From: Candidatus Levyibacteriota bacterium
GTDB taxonomy: Bacteria > Patescibacteriota > Microgenomatia > Levybacterales > GWA1-39-11
NCBI GenBank assembly: GCA_016204525.1
Contig: JACQKO010000004.1
Location: forward strand, 1 to 16,752
Reading direction: 5' to 3'
DNA length: 16,752 nt
Part shown: piece by piece, positions 13,531 to 16,752 of the stretch
Position numbering within the stretch: position 1 is the first letter of the stretch
Layout: every line of letters starts with the position of its first letter
Made by a program: the position numbers and the translations under genes
The notes under the pieces: model-generated
What the model was told of the DNA's origin: nothing
Seen by the model: the letters and a program-made list of their open reading frames with translations, nothing else
The model's database searches: none

Positions 13531-13746
13531 ATGAAAAAGCAAGTTTTACATACAATAGTTTGGAGAGAAAAAAACCTTTTTGTGGCAAAATTTTTGGAAA
13601 TTGAGCTTGCGAGTCAAGGCAAAACTCGGAAAGAAGCGCTTAGAAATCTTGAGGAAGCACTTGCCTTATATCTTGAGGACGAACCGTCCAAGAATCTGAA
13701 ACTTCCTTCAATTGAGGATGTTTCAACCAACACTTTTAACCTCTAA
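13531..13746 (+). CDS. HicB-like antitoxin, short form
   Basis: A 71-residue protein resembling the N-terminal HicB fold: a strand VLHTIVWREKNLFVAKFLEI, then LASQGKTRKEALRNLEEALA, the usual helix with the GxTxxEALxNLxEA pattern. It ends DVSTNTFNL without the C-terminal ribbon-helix-helix or HTH DNA-binding domain many HicB antitoxins have, so autoregulation may be lost or done otherwise. It is followed by a HicA-like gene whose ATG shares one base with this stop. The order (HicB-like before HicA) is the reverse of the common arrangement. Confidence 0.8.
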   Translation: MKKQVLHTIVWREKNLFVAKFLEIELASQGKTRKEALRNLEEALALYLEDEPSKNLKLPSIEDVSTNTFNL

Positions 13747-13970
13747 TGCCAAGACTTTATTCGGGCCAGAAGATTATTAAAGCATTAATCAGAGCCGGGT
13801 TTTATATTGTTTCAACAAAAGGAAGCCATGTAAAATTGCGAGGTGTTCGATTCGGAAAACTTCAGACAGTAATTGTTCCAAAACACAAAGAAGTAGCAAT
13901 GGGAACATTTCAAAGCATTTTGAAACAAGCGGCAATGGAGTTCGAAGAATTGAGAAAACACTTAAAATAG
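13746..13970 (+). CDS. HicA-like toxin (mRNA interferase)
   Basis: A 74-residue protein of the HicA double-stranded-RNA-binding-like fold. It has IIKALIRAGFYIVSTKGSHV, containing the KGSH motif with the catalytic histidine, and then VIVPKHKEVAMGTFQSILKQ, the usual VPxHxE...GTLxxILKQ segment. Family members cleave mRNA and are neutralised by the partner HicB. The ATG overlaps the last base of the partner's stop (TAATG), so translation is coupled. All key residues are present, so it is probably active. Confidence 0.88.
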   Translation: MPRLYSGQKIIKALIRAGFYIVSTKGSHVKLRGVRFGKLQTVIVPKHKEVAMGTFQSILKQAAMEFEELRKHLK

Positions 13971-13975
13971 AATTA

Positions 13976-14002
13976 TTGGGCGCGGAACATACTTTTGCCC
14001 AA
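13976..14002. terminator. Hairpin between convergent genes
   Basis: TTGGGC (13976-13981) pairs with GCCCAA (13997-14002) right after the hicA-like stop. There is no clear T-run, so terminator function is uncertain. Confidence 0.3.
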
Positions 14003-14022
14003 ACTGCCAGAGCTAACAAGCA

Positions 14023-14095
14023 ACTAGTGACTAGAGACTAGCTACTAGGTAAAACGCTCGTAATTCCTGTATCTATTATCTAGTATCTAATGTCT
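14023..14095. repeat. CTAG-word repeat, copy 2, with partial inverted arm
   Basis: 14023-14049 matches 4119-4145 at 24 of 27 positions. The following CTATTATCTAGTATCTAATG stretch is a weaker inverted counterpart, so the gap between the convergent hicA-like and dsbA-like genes can fold on itself. Confidence 0.55.
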
Positions 14096-14097
14096 AT

Positions 14098-14840
14098 TTA
14101 CTTGAGTTCTTCGTCGATTAGTGCTTTGAAGGAGGCGTAAGGTTGAGCACCTACAAGTCTATTGCCGTTTATGAAGAAAGTTGGGGTCCCTGAAACGCCC
14201 GCGGTTCTTCCATCGTTTAAATCAGCATCCACATTCGCCTGGAATTTTGTATTGTCAAGACAACCATCAAACTGAGAGGTATTTAATCCTAGTTCTTGCG
14301 CGAAAAGCTTAAGTTGCGTAGCAATTACATCGGCGGTTTTACCTGAAATTTTATCCTGCTCTGTGAAAATTTTGTCATGATACTCCCAGAATTTATCTTG
14401 TTCATTGGCGCATTCTGATGCGAGAGCCGCTGGCATCGCTGCAGGATGAAAATCTAGCGGAAAGTGCCTATAGTAAAGTTTTACCAATCCTTTATCAACG
14501 TAGTCCTTTTTAATCTGAGAAAGTGTTTGATCAAAATAACTTTTACAAAACGGACACTCAAAATCCGAAAACTCAATCATAGTTACTTTTGCGTTTTGTT
14601 GTCCAAAAACAGGCAACTGTCCTCCTTTTACGTCTACTTTTTCAGATGGAGTTTCACCGGTTTGGCCTTGAGGAGCAAGACCTGAAGATTGGTTTTTTTC
14701 AAGCATTTGTACTCTTGCGGTTAAGTATCCAAGAAGAAAGACTGCAGCAAGAAGAAGTATGTAAAGCAGTTGAACTGCTTTTATTGTTGAAGCTTTTTTA
14801 AAAGATCACCAACGGTTAAAGATGCCGCAGCTTTTGGCAT
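14098..14840 (-). CDS. DsbA-like thioredoxin-fold protein, needs a -1 frameshift
   Basis: A membrane-anchored disulfide oxidoreductase acting outside the cell membrane. The main frame has the active site CPFC in FSDFECPFCKSYFDQTL and the cis-proline loop GVSGTPTFF. Its upstream extension encodes a membrane anchor (about 23-42, VQLLYILLLAAVFLLGYLTA), but that frame has no ATG, GTG or TTG before its stop at 14806-14808. The neighbouring frame starts at ATG 14840 with a good promoter, reads MPKAAASLTVGDLLKKLQQ and stops at 14781. A -1 shift at A AAA AAG (14799-14793) joins them into 247 residues. A hairpin (14781-14763) follows 11 bases later. Programmed frameshifting, transcriptional slippage at A6, a real mutation or a homopolymer error are all possible. 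The 14706 ATG would give an unanchored form. Confidence 0.85.
14763..14799 (-). promoter_or_regulatory. Candidate -1 frameshift site: A AAA AAG plus hairpin
   Basis: On the minus strand the codons TTA AAA AAG place the heptamer A AAA AAG (14799-14793) in exactly the frame used by dnaX-type slippage. The zero-frame TAA is three codons on (14783-14781). An AAAGCAGTT-C-AACTGCTTT palindrome (14781-14763) starts 11 bases after the heptamer. Confidence 0.5.
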
Positions 14841-14847
14841 GGATAAT

Positions 14848-14876
14848 ATCTTAACAAGTATAGAGTTGCATTTCAA
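14848..14876 (-). promoter_or_regulatory. Promoter of the dsbA-like gene
   Basis: Minus-strand TTGAAA (14876-14871), 17 bases, TAAGAT (14853-14848) with an upstream TGT extension; seven bases then lead to ATG 14840. This supports 14840 as the true start. Confidence 0.5.
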
Positions 14877-14909
14877 TGGGTTTTTTGCTATTTTATTGAG
14901 TAATAATCT

Positions 14910-14940
14910 AAAAGGGCCCCCGCCAGAGGCGGGGACTTTT
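14910..14940 (+). terminator. GC-rich hairpin ending at the kinase start codon
   Basis: CCCCGCC-AGA-GGCGGGG (14918-14934) is flanked by AAAAG/CTTTT, so the T-run ends exactly where ATG 14941 begins. It looks like an intrinsic terminator or attenuator placed over the start, or a dispersed GC palindrome; related GC palindromes occur at 9313-9328 and 15047-15074. Confidence 0.4.
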
Positions 14941-15642
14941 ATGCAAAAGAATAAAATCGTTATTTCGTTAGGCGGGTCTTTAATTGTTCCCAACGGAGGA
15001 ATAGACATTGCGTTTCTTAGTAAGTTTAACGACTTTATTCGTAAACAACTGTCCCGCAATAAGGCGGGACAGTTTTTTATTGTCGCAGGCGGAGGATCTA
15101 CAGGCAGACATTACATAGACGCAGGGCGTGAAGTCGTTGGGCATGAATTGACACATGATGATTTAGATTGGCTCGGAATCCACACAACCAAACTTAACGC
15201 GCACTTAATTCGAACAATCTTCCGAGATATAGCTCATCCTTATGTCTTAAAGCATTATGAAATTATTAGGAAAGTTACTGAGCCAGTAGTTGTTGCGGCC
15301 GGTTGGAAACCAGGATGGTCAACTGATTTTTGCTCGGCCATGATTTGCGAGGACTATAATGTTAAAACCATTGTCAACTTAACGAATGTTGAAATGGCCT
15401 ATACAAGCGATCCTAAAACTAATCCCGCTGCCAAGCCAATCAAAAAAATAACATGGAAGAATTTTCGTAAGATTGTAGGAAACAAATGGATTCCGGGTAT
15501 GAATATGCCTTTCGATCCTATTGCTTCAAAGAAAGCCGAGGAAATAGGATTAAGGGTTGTAATTCTCAAGGGCGATAATTTTGAAAACCTCGAGCACTAT
15601 TTTGCCGGACGCGAATTTGTAGGAACAGTAATCGAAGGATAA
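14941..15642 (+). CDS. Amino-acid-kinase-fold protein, probable UMP kinase (archaeal PyrH type)
   Basis: A 233-residue kinase that probably phosphorylates UMP to UDP. KIVISLGGSLIVPNGGIDI (5-23) is the phosphate-binding start, and FFIVAGGGSTGRHYIDAG the second glycine loop. DLDWLGIHTTKLNAHLI resembles the GxxxTxLNA segment of archaeal-type UMP kinases, and WSTDFCSAMIC with LTNVEMAYTSDPKTNPAAKP the nucleotide-binding part. Other kinases of the fold cannot be excluded. The ATG at 14941 is chosen over 14839 because the extra 34 residues are unlike the family and cross a hairpin. The coding sequence contains an 11-bp perfect stem-loop (15047-15074) followed by a T-run. Upstream -10 options (TAATAAT, 14901-14907) are weak. 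Confidence 0.82.
   Translation: MQKNKIVISLGGSLIVPNGGIDIAFLSKFNDFIRKQLSRNKAGQFFIVAGGGSTGRHYIDAGREVVGHELTHDDLDWLGIHTTKLNAHLIRTIFRDIAHPYVLKHYEIIRKVTEPVVVAAGWKPGWSTDFCSAMICEDYNVKTIVNLTNVEMAYTSDPKTNPAAKPIKKITWKNFRKIVGNKWIPGMNMPFDPIASKKAEEIGLRVVILKGDNFENLEHYFAGREFVGTVIEG
15047..15078 (+). repeat. Terminator-like palindrome inside the kinase gene
   Basis: AACTGTCCCGC (15047-15057) and GCGGGACAGTT (15064-15074) form a perfect 11-bp stem with an AATAAG loop, followed by TTTT. It encodes QLSRNKAGQFF, a segment that looks like an insertion between a helix and the next strand. Confidence 0.65.
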
Positions 15643-15649
15643 TCCTTCT

Positions 15650-15748
15650 AAGTTTCCAATTTCGAATTTCCAATCTCCAGTTAATCAACGAATTCTTCAA
15701 TTTGTCAATTGAAAAACTAATTGGAAACTGGCAACTAGAAAATGGAAA
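15650..15748. repeat. TTTCCA-word inverted repeat, empty, with nnrD promoter at its edge
   Basis: The left arm (about 15650-15690, TTTCCAATTTCG...CAGTTAATCAACGAA) and the right arm (about 15716-15750, TAATTGGAAACTGG...ATGGAAACTGG) are inverse copies with a short spacer. The left arm resembles the one at 8775-8812, including (T/A)GTTAATCAAC-like ends, but no gene is inside. Confidence 0.6.
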
Positions 15749-15758
15749 CTGGCTCAGA

Positions 15759-15764
15759 TATAAT
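15759..15764 (+). promoter_or_regulatory. -10 box of nnrD
   Basis: TATAAT, six bases before ATG 15771; predicted leaderless. It decides against an earlier ATG at 15702 that would encode repeat arm sequence. Confidence 0.6.
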
Positions 15765-15770
15765 TTCCTC

Positions 15771-16586
15771 ATGCAGGAATTTAATCCTGAACTTTTAAAA
15801 AATCTTTATCGGCCGACTTCTAGTTCTCATAAAGGCCAAAATGGGAAGCTTTTGATTATTGGTGGTTCTCAGCTTTTTCATGCGGCATCTTTGTGGGCCT
15901 TAACCGTTGCTTCAAGAATTGTCGATATGGTTTTTTATTCTTCAGTCGAGACAAATAATAGAATTGTCGAAAGCATAAAATCTGAATTTAGAAACGGAAT
16001 TGTTATTCCCCGTTCTAAACTCGAAAATTACATTCAAGAATCGGATTGTATATTGATTGGGCCGGGATTACCACGGAAGGAAGGGCAGGAGAAAGGGGAT
16101 GATGACACAAAGGAGCTGACCGAACGCATGTTCGCAAGTTTTCCAAACAAAAAATGGGTAGTAGACGGAGGTTCGTTGCAAGTTATCGAACCCGATGTGT
16201 TGCCGAAAAGTACAATAGTTACTCCTCACCAGGGAGAGGTCAGAAAATTATTTGGAGTAGAGCCAATCGATGAAAATGTCGAACAAATGGCGAAAAAATT
16301 CGGAATCGTTATCTTACTTAAAGGCGAATACGATGTTGTCGCTTCGCCAACAGAATCTGTTCGAATAAGTGGTGGAAATCCCGGGATGACCAAGGGCGGG
16401 ACAGGAGATGTATTGGCAGGACTTATTGCTGCGCTCTATTGTAAAAACGACGCATTCTTATCAGCAGCGGCAGGTTCATACGTAAATAAAAAAGTAGGCG
16501 ATTCCCTATTTAAAAAAGTCGGATATTATTTCAACGCCTCAGACCTCGCCGCCGAAATCCCAATCGTCATGAAGGAGTTGTTATAA
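15771..16586 (+). CDS. nnrD: ADP-dependent NAD(P)H-hydrate dehydratase
   Basis: A 271-residue ribokinase-like enzyme of the YjeF C-terminal family that repairs hydrated NAD(P)H (NAD(P)HX) with a nucleotide cofactor, in the cytoplasm. Motifs in order: SHKGQNGKLLIIGGSQLFHA (23-42), the usual HKGxxGxVLxIGGS start; IGPGLPR; WVVDGGSLQV; TPHQGEVRKLFG; LLKGEYDVV; and the active-site loop GGNPGMTKGGTGDVLAGL, which holds the catalytic aspartate. The epimerase half (NnrE) found fused in many bacteria is absent, so this is a dehydratase alone. An upstream ATG (15702) would add 23 residues made of repeat sequence and is rejected. Confidence 0.92.
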   Translation: MQEFNPELLKNLYRPTSSSHKGQNGKLLIIGGSQLFHAASLWALTVASRIVDMVFYSSVETNNRIVESIKSEFRNGIVIPRSKLENYIQESDCILIGPGLPRKEGQEKGDDDTKELTERMFASFPNKKWVVDGGSLQVIEPDVLPKSTIVTPHQGEVRKLFGVEPIDENVEQMAKKFGIVILLKGEYDVVASPTESVRISGGNPGMTKGGTGDVLAGLIAALYCKNDAFLSAAAGSYVNKKVGDSLFKKVGYYFNASDLAAEIPIVMKELL

Positions 16587-16752
16587 TTTTTCTTGTACTT
16601 TTGGGCCGCCAAAAGTACCAAAAGCGCACGGTGCGTGGCGCAACTACCTTTTTCGGCACCCACCGCTGTCTTCGGGCTTCGCCCTTGCAGCCGGGCTCCC
16701 TCGCTAGCGCTCAGTCCGCCCCCTGACGCGTTCGCTCTCAAAAATTTAACGC
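16587..16752. repeat. GC-rich palindromic stretch, truncated by the window
   Basis: No convincing gene. GTACTTTTG-GGCCGC-CAAAAGTAC (16595-16618) is a perfect 9-bp hairpin that could terminate nnrD transcription. It is followed by CGCAC-G-GTGCG (16625-16635) and GGGC-TTC-GCCC (16674-16684). The base composition shifts sharply to GC after nnrD. The full element cannot be judged because it runs off the end. Confidence 0.4.

Noticed and set aside
14839..14940. Earlier ATG for the kinase gene
   Set aside because: The extra 34 residues are unlike the family, overlap the dsbA-like promoter and contain a hairpin.
15702..15770. Earlier ATG for nnrD
   Set aside because: The extra residues encode the repeat arm, and TATAAT precedes ATG 15771 by six bases.

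Overview
The window looks like chromosome of a small-genome bacterium of the Candidate Phyla Radiation (Patescibacteria), most likely Microgenomates-like. This is inference from gene content: single housekeeping genes scattered without conserved operons, a DsbA with an N-terminal anchor, an archaeal-type UMP kinase relative, a stand-alone 5'-3' exonuclease, GxxExxY and four-helix-bundle small genes, and AT-rich intergenic regions full of short-word inverted repeats. No rRNA, CRISPR array or transposase gene was seen. One truncated tRNA end lies at the left edge.

Layout. 1-23: 5' end of a tRNA on the minus strand. 107-2365: murD, then a segment holding two small membrane-protein genes (minus) and an unknown gene (plus), closed by a second, diverged copy of the last murD codons. 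2382-4389: trpS, a frameshifted GxxExxY gene inside an inverted repeat, acylphosphatase and yidD. 4390-8774: ftsH and a large HerA/TraG-type ATPase, separated by long imperfect hairpins. 8775-9250: a decayed four-helix-bundle gene, again between inverted-repeat arms. 9541-10945: a GC-richer island with dense perfect stem-loops, GNRA tetraloops, Shine-Dalgarno motifs and one unfamiliar membrane-protein gene with GC-rich third codon positions. 10968-13489: 5'-3' exonuclease, glycosyltransferase and Nudix hydrolase. 13531-13970: a HicB/HicA-like pair. 14098-14840 (minus): a DsbA-like protein that needs a -1 frameshift. 14941-16586: UMP-kinase-like and NAD(P)HX dehydratase genes. 16587-16752: a GC-rich palindromic stretch cut by the window edge.

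Two themes run through the window. First, most chromosomal genes have a good -10 box (often extended TGn) about 4-7 bases before the ATG and no Shine-Dalgarno, which predicts leaderless mRNAs; the GC-rich island is the exception, with several AGGAGG-type sites. Second, gene-free gaps are filled by long imperfect inverted repeats built from a short word (GCGAAT, TTTCCA, GATAGA or CTAG). Two of these words occur both 'loaded' with a small gene (GxxExxY; four-helix bundle) and 'empty'. This resembles the known intervening sequences of 23S rRNA, which encode four-helix-bundle proteins between complementary arms, but here it sits between protein genes.

The most notable candidates are the structured-RNA plus membrane-protein island, the loaded/empty inverted-repeat elements, and the A AAA AAG frameshift site in the dsbA-like gene. 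All were read by eye, with no alignment or folding software.
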